Counted from the first letter of the stretch, positions 21,910 to 34,828 are shown. The stretch is 64,000 nucleotides of DNA from Argentina anserina (GCF_933775445.1 NC_065877.1:25482001-25546000); one strand, 5' to 3'. Numbers and translations are program-made. The notes: generated by a model from the letters alone, not told the origin.

Positions 21910-22015
21910 AGCTGGTTTCTGAGTCGACCTACCCACACCCACATGCGTCCCATCATCATGTACAGCTCAATCCTGAATGGGTTGCCATGGTATACATTTC
22001 CCATTTGCAGTTGCT

Positions 22016-22052
<37 letters not shown>
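21876..22052. repeat. Inverted GA/TC microsatellite pair, possible hairpin
   Basis: A GA tract (21876-21908) and a TC tract (22019-22052) are separated by 110 bp of non-repetitive DNA. A transcript from either strand could fold into an about 33-bp stem. No known plant microRNA sequence was recognised in the loop or arms. Confidence 0.9.
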
Positions 22053-22055
<3 letters not shown>

Positions 22056-24560
22056 CATTCATACATTCGTAGATATATATTTGTCAACTGTCATGTTTTT
22101 CTTCACCTCTCCTCCGCAGATCATCGGTTGCGAATATTTAATTTGAAACATAAGATTGCTTGGGAGACATCATTGAAACCATACGAATAAGAGAGAATAA
22201 ATATTGCTTACGCATGCAAATTGCGAATATATATTGCAGATTGGCTTGAATTATGCAACTACTTACTAAACCGTGCAGTATAAAAATATGATATATATAA
22301 ACAAAGAGAAGTGAGATGGGACTACCTCATTTAGTCTGCTATGATAGGCTGGAGACTTGGATCCAGTTGATCGAGCTCGGAGTATGTAGCAGCCTGCCGC
22401 CTTTGCAGATGTACACTGGAGTTTGGCCTAATAGTTTGAACTTATAACACTGTCAAAGCAAGACCGATGCGCAGCCAATAACTAACTCTTTAATTTGAAG
22501 TTTCAACAAACACACAGCCCAGTCGTCTGTGTATGTATGTATATATATGATCGATCACAAAGGACATAAGTCACATAACTATCTGTGCTTGAATATGCGA
22601 TTGCTGTATTTCTGTACGTATTACTACTGATGCAGATGTATTAGAAGCACCATCTGACCTCGTGGTCCTAATTCAAAATTAAACTTTGTCCGATAGGCAT
22701 GTAGCGGAAGCCATTTCAACTTATTATGAGATGGCCGACCTTCTGCTTCTTAGTTTTTATCCATCTCGATCTCTGTATATACATTTTTATCAACAGATAA
22801 ACTTCTGTGGTACAACACTATACACTGCAAATAGGATCGAGTTTAGAGTTTAGAGTTTAGACACTTGATCTCCTTCCGCCCTCCCAGACCCGCAATGCAC
22901 AATGCCGCAACGATATGAGAGGGCTCAAATCTCATCTTTGTGTGAGTGTGGGGGGGGGGGGGGGGGGGCGGGATAATGCACACCTTTAGTACGTGTCCTT
23001 GCTCGCTTTGTTCTGGCATGTCATTGTCTCGCTGAGACATATTTTTGACATCTTGCCTTTTTTGAGACCTAGAACGACATAATTTCTAGAGGATTCTGCG
23101 ATAATTTTGACAATATATTAATCTTTAATGGGAATGTATATCCAAAGATTTGTGATATTTTTTTTCTTGTCTCGTAATATTGTTAGCGTAGTTCTCTCCT
23201 AAATTATTAGAAAACGGCACTACAGTGACAATGATCCGGCGAGTTTAATCTCGGCCGGTGAAGAAGGCTAGGTGGTCCAATATCTTCCCTACGTCAAAAT
23301 CTCAATTAAAGGCGTCCGCCCTCTCCCGCGTAATTTTTGGCTTTCAGCTGGCGGGAGGACATGAGCTGTCGGATCGACCCGGCTCGGATATCGGGTCGGC
23401 CCGATTTGATCATGCAGGCTGGTCCCGGACTGTCCAAGTAGGCCCGCAATTCTTCCCACAAATCCATTATTACGGGCCACACGTGAACAGAAGGCTCATA
23501 TTCACACGTGGCGGGAGGTGATTGGGTTCTCAACTGAGGGGATAGGCAAAGTCCACATGGGATGGGATATATGAAACACACCACTAGTGGGGGACCATCG
23601 GATTTCCCCGGACTCGGAATCTAACCTTAATTATCATTATCCTCATTCAACCCCAATATCTGCTTCGATGTGGATGTGCTGAACTGGATTTTGTTCTCCC
23701 CCCCCCTCCTTTTGTTTGATTAGGCCATTTTTGGACTATGCTTGAATTATTTAGCAAGTCAAATCGCAGAATGAGAATATGATCGAGACCATCTAAAACA
23801 CACTTGAAGAAGTTTGTGAGTTTTCTTCATTGTCGGCATGGATGTTAATTTGAGTAGGAAAGCAACAGATGGTATCAAGTGATATGTGAATTATTAGCCA
23901 ATTAGGAAAGTATCACTTGGCCGGTAACTTGGTATCAATTAAGTGATCGACATATGAATTGCTCAATAATGCAGTTCATCGTCACCGAAAATAGCTAGCT
24001 TACGGTGGAGCATAGTCTTGTCGAGACTGAGGTTGAGGTTTTGCTTCATCGTTTATTGGAAACGAGTGAGGTGCATGACTAGTCCTCAAAAAACCCTAGC
24101 TACCATAAGTAGCAATAATAATGGCCAACACACCTGCCGTAACTTTCCTTCTATTTTTCTATAGTTATATCAAGAATGTACGATCGATGAATATAACTAT
24201 AGATATATGTATAATTAAGAAGATCATCAACATTCGTACGTACACAATGACATGTAATGCCCAATGGCCAATGACAGAGGCACGGAGCATGATCAAATTT
24301 GTACATGCATATACCAAATCCAAGTACGAATATATGTCTGAACTCTGAAGCTTGATAATTTGAAACTGACTCTGCTGATTTATCACGCTGAAGGTTGAGG
24401 GGAGCTGACTTCCTAGCTTGTGAAAAAAAAAAAGCCACAACCGTAAAAATAATCTAAGCTAGTATATGAAGATGTCTCAAGGTTGCTAATTGAAAACTAG
24501 CTAGCTAGTTCTGCTCTATAGGATCTCTCCATCTCCACTGGTTTATACACATGTACAATG
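22053..24560. other. Intergenic, no gene recognised
   Basis: Contains a G homopolymer (22950-22968), a GC-richer patch at 23220-23640 with broken open frames of no known family, and AT-rich flanks. The patch could be an old transposon fragment, but nothing supports a class. Confidence 0.5.
22950..22968. repeat. Poly-G tract, 19 bases
   Basis: An uninterrupted G run following TGTGTGAGTGT. Its length is unreliable in most sequencing methods. Confidence 0.9.
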
Positions 24561-25838
24561 TAGCCCTGGCAAATGGGCGGGTTGGGTGGGTGGTGGGTGG
24601 CAGTCTTAGCGGGCTCAACCCATTTTAACTCGCTAAGAAGAGCGGGTTTTGGCGGGTAAACCTGTTGAATTTGCGGGTTAATCATTAGGACCCGTTAAGA
24701 CCCGCCAAGGTTTTTTCTTTTAATTTTTTTATACTTTTCTTTTTCTAGTTTACTCAAGTTAAATTTTTTTCAATCTAAATATTTTTTGTATTAAATCCAA
24801 ATCTAAATATATATTTTTGTATTAAATCCCTATGAAGATAAATACGGTTGTTTTTCCAAATCCACACAAAAACTAAAATATGTTAAAAGGGAAGAATTCC
24901 ATATCAAATTAAGTCTAATGTCAAATTATTAGATGAATCTACCACAAATAAGCTTTTAACTTCTATAGAGCTATGGGGAACTATTCACATATATACTACT
25001 CTAATTACTAATCAAGTCTTACGGCTTTGTCACTCTTATTGGTTTATTGTTCACATACTTGACTTCTATAGAGTTGGGGGACTATTCATATAGATATGAT
25101 TCAGTTACTAACCTCTTAGTATTGGTTTAAATCCTGACCAATATAAGAAAATCCATTGATGGTTACCTCAGGCCCTATATAGGACTATTCACATAGATCA
25201 CTTAAAGTCAGAATCCATCCAATGTGCAGTGAGTGTCAAATAACCATCAATTGTCTGAGAACTCCATAAATCAGATGTCAAACAAATCTTTCTTTGAATT
25301 AAACTTAACACTGAGAATAACAAAACCGAAAAAAAAATGTATGTGTATGTCATACTTTCATTATTTACACCACTTTCAAAATTTAAGGGTACGAAGGGAT
25401 TGATTACAATTGCCCTTTCATCAATATCTTAATTTTCTTTTCTAATTATTTCATAATTCAATGTGAAGAGATGAACTCGAAAACTCATTATAGTATTCTA
25501 AAGAACAAAGTAAAATTATCACATAAGAAGTCATTTAATTTTTTTAATAGAAAATTAAATATCTATAGAATTTGTAAAAAATATGTTGTAATTAAAAAAT
25601 AATAATGAGGAAAATGGGGAGGGAGTAGATATAATGTAATAACCCTAGTCTTTCGAACAATATTTGGTTTGATTTGGAATCTATCAAGTTGAGAAATTTA
25701 ATTTGAATGAATGTGATTGTTTGCACGTTACGAAACTAAAAAGGGAAACGTTCTCGGAACGTTTAATTCGCAAAACGTAACGTTACCGCAACGTATATAT
25801 CGACCTTTATTCCATCGCTTGGTTGCGACAACTTTCTT

Positions 25839-25874
25839 CACGAAAGTTGTAGAGCTCGTCGATACGAGTTCGTG
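25839..25874 (+). promoter_or_regulatory. Conserved U3 hairpin motif, copy 3
   Basis: Both arm pairs are intact: CACGAA/TTCGTG outside and CTCGT/ACGAG around CGAT inside. Confidence 0.55.
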
Positions 25875-25952
25875 AGTATGTGACGCGTTCTAATCGGACG
25901 TCAGACGTGGAAGTTATTAACGATAGAAGTTAGGTTCCGATTTGGAAAGGGG

Positions 25953-25998
25953 TATAAAAGGAAATTAATCAGAATAGGGTTTCCATTTTCAGAAACCC
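25953..25998 (+). promoter_or_regulatory. LTR TATA box and downstream palindrome
   Basis: TATAAAAG at 25953; GGGTTTC (25977-25983) and GAAACCC (25992-25998) form the inverted repeat. Confidence 0.7.
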
Positions 25999-27279
25999 TA
26001 TTCTCTCTCCCATACCCCGTGCCTCCCTCGAGCTCTCTCGAGCTCTCTCCCCCTCTGAACGACCCCATCGGCGATCTCGCCCTCCAGCCCTCCATGGGCC
26101 GCACCGCCGTGCTCAGAAGGATCGCGCGACCTTCCTCTCCAACCCCCAAGCTTGCGACGCACTGGCTCGCCACCGAGACCTCCATCTCTCTCCCCGAGCC
26201 TCCCTCTGCATCGCACCGTGATCTCCACCTCCAAGCCGCCTTGTCCCTCACTGCCTGACCCTGGAGCACCGCGTGACCCCCGCTGCAACCCTCAAGCTCG
26301 CTGAGCCTCGCACCCGCTCGCCACTGCTCGACGACGAATCAAAGCCTCCACCATGCGATTTAGGTAAGGTTTGATGAAATTGATGGTTGTGTATGATTGT
26401 ATGATGTTTTGGGAGTGATTGGGAGGATTGGGAATCGATTTGGAAGGATTTCAGAGGAGAATCAGAGGTGTAGAGGAGAATGGAGCACTGCCGCCTTAGG
26501 CGGCGCGTGTGAGAGCGTGAGGCAGTGTGGGGGTGGCCTTGGGCCGTGCAGGGTGGAGGAGGAAGAGAAAGGAGTGAAATAGGGCGGCGGTGGCGTGCTA
26601 CGCGGCGATTTTAGGCTCGGCGCGTGTGTCCCACGCGCTGCCACAGTGAGTGGCGCGTGAGCACCACGCGCGGCCTGCCGGAGGTGGCGCGTGCATCCCA
26701 CGCACCACCACGTGCGGCGGCGTGAACAGTGTTTTCGAAAAGGATAATTTTGTAATTTATTTTTACGTACGGTAAATGTAAAAAAGTGATTTACATACGG
26801 TAAATGTAAATTACTTTTAGTAAAGGTAAAAAGTAATTTTGGAAGGCTAATTCGGTAATTATTATTTACTGAGACAGTACGTACATTTGAATAGTATTTA
26901 TACATACAGAAATACGTAAACCGTATGTAATCGTACAGAGATACGTATTGGATATGTATTTGTACATTAATACATAAATAGTAAATACGTGAACAATAAC
27001 AGTAAACAGTAAATTCGTAAAACCGAAAATTGCTGAACAGTAACCGATTATTACTATTTCGGCATTTAAAGGTTTACGAAACGTTTCTAAATTCTTTTTT
27101 TATCTTTTGAAGGTGATCGATAAATCAAGGAAAGGAATTATCTTCAGAAATTGTGGAATTACGCTCGAGTCGATAAGGTGAGTAAAATCTCACATATTTA
27201 CGAATCTACCATTGCGGTGAATTCAAGATTTTTGCAAGAGTTTTAAATATTGAAATACGACATGTATATGATATAGTGG

Positions 27280-27308
27280 AATATATATATATATATATAT
27301 ATATATAT
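27280..27308. repeat. (AT)n microsatellite inside the solo LTR
   Basis: An uninterrupted AT run expanded at a site where sister LTRs have only GTGTATATGTATA or similar. Confidence 0.9.
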
Positions 27309-28795
27309 TCGTATAAATGGTAAATAAGTACTTATATATATAGTTTGCTATATTATATACTGTTATGAATTCATTGAAATTAGTCATTTTCGATGACGAG
27401 AATTATATGACGAACATGTGAATTAAATTGTACAATATGATGTGAGATTATTGTACGTGATTTTAATATGTGTTTGTTAAACGTTTTGTCTTCGGACGTG
27501 TTTACGAATTATGACACGTATACTATATAGTGGATTATATATATTGTATAAATGGTAAATAAGTACATATATATATAGTTTGCTATATAATGTACTGTTA
27601 TGATTTTATCGTGATGATGTCATTTCGATGACAAGATTTTATCGAGCATGTGCTTTTGATTTGTACAATATAATGTGAGATTATTGTACGTGATTTTAAC
27701 ATAGAGATTGTTAAAATATTAATTTGTCTTCGGACTTGATGTTTGTACAATATGATGTGAGATTATTGTACGTGTTTGGCAAGTCGGAACCTAGCATTTG
27801 GCCGGGCGAAAGTTACGATACAGTTAAAGCTGTAGTCTGTCTGCCGTAGTACTGCATGGGCGGTAACGGGTGGTTATCGGCTCATGAGTACTCAGATTGT
27901 TTTGGATGTTGAGTAGCGGGTGGTTACCCAATATCGGCGGTGTACTACGTGAGGGGTAACATATGTGTACCAGCGTTCATTAGTACCCGTATTATAAATG
28001 TTTTTGGGTAACTAGAAGGGTTGCCCGATTTCTCATGAGTACTTTCATTTCATATATTTTTTGGGACAACCAGATGGGCCGTCCATTGACTCATGAGGGC
28101 ATTAATATTTGTTGATTTGTGACTTTTCGTATATATTGATATGCGAATTATAATTTCATTTTACTCATACGAGCTATAAGCTTACCGGGTTTGTGTTTAC
28201 AATCCCGGTGCACCGATTCAATGGTGTAGAGGATAATTCCGCAGGTGTTGATTAGTGGAGATTGAGTGACTACTCCGGAGACTCATAGTCGTTCGTATCC
28301 TGCTTGTGGTGAGGATTCTAGCGTGGATTTGTGTGTGAGAATTGGTGTGGATTTATTTGTGAGTTTTGTGAGAGATTGTGAGGATTATTACATTTCCATC
28401 TTATGTAATGTTGAATTATAAATTTGGGTTGTAATAATTGGTTTTTCTGAGTTGTATTGAGAACTCAGTGATGATCCGCTGTGCATGTTAAATGATTTCG
28501 ATTTCATTGAAATTGTTTAATGTTTAACGACTTTGAAATTTTGAGTTTTTAAGTTTGAAATTTTGAGGTCGTTACATATAAATATAAATTTATTAAGGTT
28601 GGGAAATGAGAATAGATTGTTAATTTTTTTTCCCTAAGCGGGTTCTACAGGCCTCGTTAGAAAACTCATTTCTGTCCAATTACTGGTAGGTTGTTAGCGG
28701 ATTGCTAACCTATTGGTAAAAAAAAACTTAACGGGGCAGAAATAGGCGGGTGGTTCACGGGCGGGTTGGCAAGTGGCGGTAAAAATTGCTAGGCA

Positions 28796-29428
28796 TATGT
28801 ACCTACGTACTTAATCACTGAAGAGTACGTCAATTTGAATCTTGATGGTTAAACTAATTAAGTTAAGTTATGTCGCTCCATATTATTAGGTCTGCAATGA
28901 TGGTACGTACCAATTGATAGTCTAATTTTTCAGCACATAATTAATTTACATATGACTTTGGAAGTTTGGATGAATTTGCGGTTAACCAAACTTTTGTAGA
29001 ACTATATTTTTCAAACTCTAACCATAATATATATAAACGGATATATGTTATCGATTTAAAAGTTACTTGAAGCATGACACTACCAACTGTATCTTTCATC
29101 TCCGCTGAACGTTGAAGGGAGCTGACTAGCTTCCTCCCAATAGCATTATGTACACGCTTGTTGATCAGAACCTAGTCGAAATATGCATGAAAGTTATGAA
29201 GGGACCAATTCGAAGAAGAATCGAGAGTTTAGAGCAACTATGACTTGTCATGAAAACTTCACCCACAATAGCATTCAAAATTTGTCCCGCAAATCCTAGT
29301 CGGGTTTGTCTATGGTAGAGTGCTCCATATCATGAAGAATCAAAATATTTATCATTCAAATCTAAATTTTCAAAATTTAATAGTCCTAATTACATTTTGA
29401 GGTCAATTTTTTGATTGATTTTTTTTAA
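28796..29428. other. Intergenic, no gene recognised
   Basis: AT-rich. The stretch near 29095-29140 (CGCTGAACGTTGAAGGGAGC) resembles 24388-24420 on the other side of the hAT-like element, a possible old local duplication. No coding signal. Confidence 0.45.
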
Positions 29429-30367
29429 GGATTAAATACTTGTGACACCCTATACTTTAGGTGTAAAACCAGTTTTGTCATTCTACTTTCAAATTTAATC
29501 AGTATATCATTTAACTCTTAATTTTAACAATTTTGTCCTTCTACTTTCAAAATTAAATATGTATATCCTTTAACTCTTATTTTTTAACAGTTTTGTCCTT
29601 CTTTTTTTAACAGTTTAGTCAATTCCATTAGTTGACCGTTAAAAAATTTCGTTAAGCCGTTATAATGCCTAGAATACCCCCAATTCAAATCATATTTTTT
29701 CTTTCTTTTCTTATGCCTTTTTTATTTTCTCTTTTGGTTTTTCTTGTTTTTAAATTTAATTCATCATATGTGCTATCAAATATATATAATTGTAATCAAC
29801 ACAAATTATCAAATTAATTGTAAACAAGAGAATAATTAATGACAATTGCTTAACATCTAGTTGGAAATAAATAATTTGAAACTATTTTTGCATCAAAGTA
29901 TGGATATGTAGTATAAGTCTTTTTTGTCTTAGCATTGTAGAAAATAATCAAAATATGTTTGTAGAGCATCATAATATAAATGAAGTTTATATCTGGATTT
30001 GAGTACTGACACTCACATGTCATTTTAGGCATTATCCAATTGATCATACGATGTTTACAATTAATTTGATAATTTGTGTTGATTACAATTATATATATTT
30101 GATAGCACATATGATGAATGAAATTTAAAAACAAGAAAAACAAAAAGAAAGACCAAAAGAGAAAATAAAAAAGGCATAAGAAAAAAAGAAAAAAAAATAT
30201 GATTTGACTTGGGGGTATTCTAGACATTTTAACGGCATAACGGAATTTTTTAACGGTCAACTAACAGAATGGACAAAACTGTTAAAAAATAAGAGTTAAA
30301 GGATATACAGATTAAATTTCAAAATAGAAAGACAAAACTGTTTTTGGGTGTCACAAGTATTTAATTC
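29429..30367. mobile_element. MULE-type MITE with ~300-390-bp inverted repeats
   Basis: The ends are GGATTAAATACTTGTGACAC and the reverse complement of GAATTAAATACTTGTGACAC. The arms (29429-29826 and 30053-30367) mirror each other through TTTTGTCCTTCTACTTT, TTAACGGTCAAC, GAATACCCCC and ATGTGCTATCAAATATATA. A 9-bp duplication TTTTTTTAA flanks it (29420-29428, 30368-30376), as expected for Mutator-like elements, though its T-richness weakens the proof. No transposase; the 136-codon minus-strand frame across the right arm is an accident of the repeat. Confidence 0.82.
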
Positions 30368-30376
30368 TTTTTTTAA

Positions 30377-31659
30377 CAAACACACTAAATAATGTCCATA
30401 CTATGGAGTGCTTTATAGTAGAATTTTCCATCCTCGTGGGTCAAATTTGCAGAAAAATCCAAACGCCCCGAGGCATGGGATCGGGTCCTTATCTTCCACC
30501 CAAAACGAAGAAGCATCGATCATTGTGTCAGCAAAGTCTAGTATCACGTATCGTAGATTTTACAAGCTGGCTCTCCAGGTTCAAGACGTTGATATCTTCA
30601 TGCATCCAGAGGAGACACAAGGCCGACACCTTCAAGTTTCTATCGTTCAGGTCATCTTCAATGCTAGCTAATTGTATGAACACACACATTCAAAATTGCT
30701 TTCATTGATACCACCGACGTGCGTCTTGTGTATACTTGATGGTGATCGATGTAGAGACAACGATTTGTATGTATGCAACCGTTCACGAAAGTTATTTCAT
30801 TGTGTCATTTTTGTAACTTATTAAGTTTGATCAAATTGATCAGGCGCGCAAATATTTGTACTGTACGTTGTTTATAGTATGCATGCATGTCCGATCGATA
30901 CTTATAAATGAAAAAAGATCGGTCTTCTACATCCTTTCCTGGTCGAAAATCTCTTCAAATCATGGATTCCTGATGGAGAAAAAGATGAGAAGCCTCCAAG
31001 ACAAATTAATCTTGGCTCATACAGTACGTCTTCTATTATATTTTGATTATCCTTGGTGAGTTGGTGTTCGATAATCGACTTGATGCGGCGACTATATATT
31101 GCATTTGGGCTCTGCATTGATTGAAGCTGTTGAAGCCCAATTCTTAGATTTTTTTTGTTACCCCAATTATTAGGATTGCATTATCAGGTTTCTATTTCAT
31201 CTGTCGCATGCATACTTACTCCATAATCCTGAATACATAAATCATAATCCACTAATACTTGTACCTCTGACAAACATCGGGTAGATTCTAAACAATTGAC
31301 AAGCACACTAGTTGGCAGTTGTTGCCTTGTTGGGATAGCATGGCTCCGGGAGAGGTTGTTATACTTGATCCCATTGGACATTCGGTCGATATATGGTTTT
31401 CGTTTGGGATGAAGTTATAATTTTTTTATTTTTTTATGGTCATTAAAAATCTAAATGAGAGCTTGGTCCAACTACACCGTTATTACGTGGTAGAACTAAA
31501 ATTGGATAGGGCTAGTTTTTCGTTAAAAAATAAAATAAGTCAAATAACTAAACAAGTCATATTATACAGTATATATGTTGTATGTAGATAAAGGAAAAGA
31601 AACGAAACTTAGAAGACAAGAATGGAAAAGGACATAAGAAAATAGCCAACATGAAGAGC

Positions 31660-31690
<31 letters not shown>

Positions 31691-32234
31691 AGGGTGGGAA
31701 CTGGGAAGCATGATTCGGACCTAGAACTCTAGAAGGGGAGAAGTATAAAGCCAGCTTGGCATTTAGCAAACTGAACTAACTTTAGGGTATGTGTAGATAA
31801 TCACATATAGAAATTGAAATAAATTGATTTTCGTTTGGGCTATAACCCTACCAGCCTATAACGTTATTCTGCTCCTGCCACAATTGCCGGGATAAACCCT
31901 ACGATCTTAACCTTAAATTCGAAGGGCATACGGTGACCAGCACATGCTACTCTGCCTTTGGTTATGGATTTTCACTAGAGAATTGACAAAATATCAACCA
32001 ACTGAGCACTAGCTAGTTTATTCATCAACTGAGCAAAACCTCATCGAACACTTGAAGTAGGTTAACGTTTCTATTGAGCCATAGGTGGACTGAAAATGAA
32101 GACGATTATAATTTTTTAAAATTTTCGGTTGGTTGCATGAATATTCTTATTTGCCATGATCTAATGAACCATAACTATGTAGTTTTGTACGCATATATGG
32201 CTTGTTGTCGTGACCACAAACATTTAAACTCTTA
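30377..32234. other. Intergenic, no gene recognised
   Basis: Open frames at 30403-30708 overlap in two frames without a known motif. A (GA)n tract lies at 31665-31690. Nothing else could be assigned. Confidence 0.5.
31665..31690. repeat. (GA)n microsatellite
   Basis: Thirteen GA units in intergenic DNA. Confidence 0.93.
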
Positions 32235-32632
32235 GGACACGTTCACTTATTTGGAATGTAATTAATCTGAAATGGAATCGAAAGGAATAAGAGACGGAAT
32301 GAAATAATATGAGAGGAATATAATGAAACTAATTACGATTGTTGTTTACTTACAATAAAGAGTTGTAATTAAATCTATCTTGATTACTAAATTACATTTG
32401 GGATTGGGTATGTTTGTAATTTGTTAAAAATATGAGGATATTTTCGGGTTTGAAAGATGGACCCCACTACAAATCTATTCCCCCCTCCGGAATACAAATC
32501 CGGATTTATCCCATAATCCATTCCAGATTTAGAAGTGGGCCCCACCATAATTCTCATTCCCTTGTGCAAGTAAACACTGAAATGGAATTGATTCCGGGGG
32601 AATACAATTCCATTCATATGAAGTAAACACGC
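32235..32632. mobile_element. PIF/Harbinger-like MITE
   Basis: Left end GGACACGTTCACTTATTTGG and right end AAGTAAACACGCAATT give imperfect inverted ends of the widespread plant type built on AAGTGAACG/AAGTAAACA. The interior has typical GGAATGNAATT and TGGGCCCCACC phrases in inverted order. TTA precedes the left end; the right TSD is unclear. No transposase. Confidence 0.6.
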
Positions 32633-32699
32633 AATTATTGTTTTTTTTAAAGCCAGTATGGTATAATTACTTTGAGAGAGCTTTTATTCATACATCCTA

Positions 32700-33667
32700 A
32701 AACAGTATTTGAACCTCCACTTTTCCCAAGTTAGGCCGGAGGAGACCAACCGGGTCGGAGCCTAAGGATCCGGGTCGAGTCGTCGCTGCAAGAGGACGCC
32801 GGATTTGGGCTGGTTGCCAGGCTAGACATTGGGCCTCAAGGTGTCGCCGGATAGAACCGCATAGGACGTCGGAAGAGAGCGACGTGGGGGCGCCAGAAGA
32901 CATCGACGTCGTTGCTGGTTCGCTACCGTTCTGGGTCGTGCGAGCTTGCGTGCGGCGACATCGTCGAGAGGGCATCTTTCTGGGACAAAGGGTGACTCGG
33001 GATATGCAGGGTTGTCATGGAGGGGCAAAGCATGTTCGGGTTGGTTGCGACGACACTAGTGTAAGAGAACGCCGATCTAGAGAGACGTTGAGGCTACAGG
33101 TTTCAGAGGCGGCCTCGAAAGCAAAGGGCAATGTCGAGAGGCTTCTTGGGCACGCAGAGGGGCACTCAAGGCTCGAGTGCTGGATGGGAGCAAGGGCGGT
33201 GCCGGGAACGCAGCACCGGGTCGACCTCTGCAGGTTGAAGGAAGGCCGGGGTGCCTAGATAAGATTTATGGGTGCCCGGGACAAAACCGATTTTTGTTTT
33301 TTTTTTTCCAGCATAATAATTTGTTTTTCTTCATCTTCCATCGAATTTTTGTCATGACAGAAGTAATTGACATATTCTTTTGTCGAATTATTTTCACGAC
33401 ATAAATACTTTTTTTCAGAAATTAGGGTTTTAGACCTATGAACTCAGGGTTATAACTACATGCTGATAACGTGTTACAGAAAAATATATTACGCATCGAA
33501 TGAGGAGAAGTATCATCTTTATTCATTGATAAGGAGACCTTATATATAAGCATTACATTGAGTATCATGTAGATTCAGGGATTATATATCCTTCCTAAAC
33601 TAGACTAACCTATATTAATTAGGACAAGATATACTAGAATATTACAGAGAGTAATTTTCCTACAACA
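32700..33667 (-). mobile_element. Small-LTR retroelement remnant, non-coding internal region
   Basis: On the minus strand a 196-bp LTR-like block (33667-33472) starts TGTTGTAGGAAAATTAC, holds an AATAAA signal and ends TTTCTGTAACA. It is followed by CGTTATCAGCATG, which recurs as a primer-site-like sequence in plant copia/TRIM elements. The following GC-rich sequence to 32700 has no retroviral domain; its open frames have no family signature. The second LTR was not found. It is likely a truncated TRIM/LARD or copia element. Confidence 0.45.
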
Positions 33668-34713
33668 GTATTGACTTTTTCAACATATATGAAATTACCA
33701 AAATGATATATAGTGAACAAAAAGGAAAAAAAGAAGAAGAGAATTCTAAACATACGTATTTTACAATAGCAAATATAAATGAATTTTTCATTTTTCGTCA
33801 ATTCTTTACTTATTACAGGAAAACTTCCATTTGGAAATTGGAATAAGATGACTTATTTAATTGAGAAAATACCCAAAATAATACATGAAGTATCGTGAAA
33901 AGTATTTTTTGGTACCTACGAATTTTTGTTACCCAAAATGGTACCTGAACTATTGCACCGTTACCCAATATGGTATCTCCGTTAGTTTCTCCGTTAAATT
34001 GATGATGTGACATGTATTTAGAAGGACAAAATGGTCTATACACAAATTTTTTTATTTCCTATCTCTTTTCCTTCAAAATTCTCACAAATTCACCAAAATG
34101 ACTGAAAATTTGCTGGACTTGATAAATCATACCTATATTATTTGTAAATTTATTTACAATATTTTTTATGAAATTTGTAATTTTAAGAGGAAAATCAACT
34201 CTTGTATCACAAAACATAACACAAGTTTTAGCATATATATATATATTTGTTTAGCAATAATAACAAAATTAATTTTAAAATTATTATTTTTCCTATTACT
34301 TATAGTCTCGAAAATTAATAGTCTCGAAAATTGATAAAATTTATTAATTTAGCTATATATTAATATATCAATAAATTAATAATCTATTAATTTATTAATT
34401 TATTTATAACTTATTAATTTATCAAGACATAATAAATATTTTGTTTCATTTTGTCGAAGAAAAAAGTTTTTACTTACATTGTTTATTTATTACGTATAAC
34501 TTATTAATGTAATAACCCAAATTTTTCGGAACCATTATCGAGTTGATTTCAATTTATAAAGTTTGTAAAATTCATTTAACACGATAATTGGTGGTTCACG
34601 ATATTTCGAAATGAAAACGGAAACGTTCTTAGAACGTTTATTTAGAAAAACGTTACATTTCCGCGACGTAATAATCGATTTTTATTTCATCGCTTGTTTG
34701 AGAAAACGTTCTT

Positions 34714-34749
34714 CACGAAAGTTGTAGAGCTCGTCGATACGAGTTCGTG
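34714..34749 (+). promoter_or_regulatory. Conserved U3 hairpin motif, copy 4
   Basis: Outer and inner arm pairs are both intact, as in the copy at 25839. Confidence 0.55.
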
Positions 34750-34828
34750 GACGCATCACGCGTTCGAATCGGACGTCGGACGTGAAAGTTATTAACGTCA
34801 GAAGTTCGTTTCCGATTTTGGAAACTAG

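Larger units (their letters stand above)
25635..28576 (+). repeat. Solo gypsy LTR, TSD tataa
   Basis: It runs from TGTAATAACCCTAG to GAGGTCGTTACA and is flanked by TATAA at 25630-25634 and 28577-28581. There is no primer site or internal region. It has the U3 hairpin, TATA box, post-TATA palindrome, CT-rich leader, a GC-rich block (26480-26730) and the CTTCGGACGTGTT / GTAACATATGTGTACC section. It arose by recombination between two LTRs of a full element. Confidence 0.92.
24561..28795. mobile_element. hAT-like non-autonomous element with a nested solo LTR
   Basis: The left end reads TAGCCCTGGCAAATGGGC followed by GGGTTGGGTGGGT repeats. The right end, reverse-complemented, reads TGCCTAGCAATTTTTACCGC then GCCAACCCGCCCGTG. 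Imperfect ends with GC-rich subterminal GGCGGGT repeats (24575-24710, 28625-28785) in AT-rich DNA match a common plant hAT-derived type. ATGTAC occurs near both borders, but I could not fix an 8-bp duplication. Without the solo LTR the element would be about 1.3 kb. No transposase seen. Confidence 0.6.

Noticed and set aside
21840..22100. Known microRNA precursor in the GA/TC hairpin
   Set aside because: None of the common conserved plant microRNA sequences I know appears in either strand.
21868..22190. Long Ser/Leu and Arg/Glu repeat frames
   Set aside because: Translations of GA/TC microsatellites.
25901..26905. Overlapping frames of 60-147 codons in the solo LTR
   Set aside because: They fall in the CT-rich leader and GC-rich part of the LTR; sister LTRs do not keep them open.
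29850..30260. 136-codon hydrophobic minus-strand frame
   Set aside because: Lies in the arm of an inverted repeat; hydrophobicity comes from T-rich sequence.
32697..33258. GC-rich frames on both strands (up to 124 codons)
   Set aside because: No homology recognised; overlapping frames on both strands are expected in GC-rich leader-like DNA next to a small LTR.
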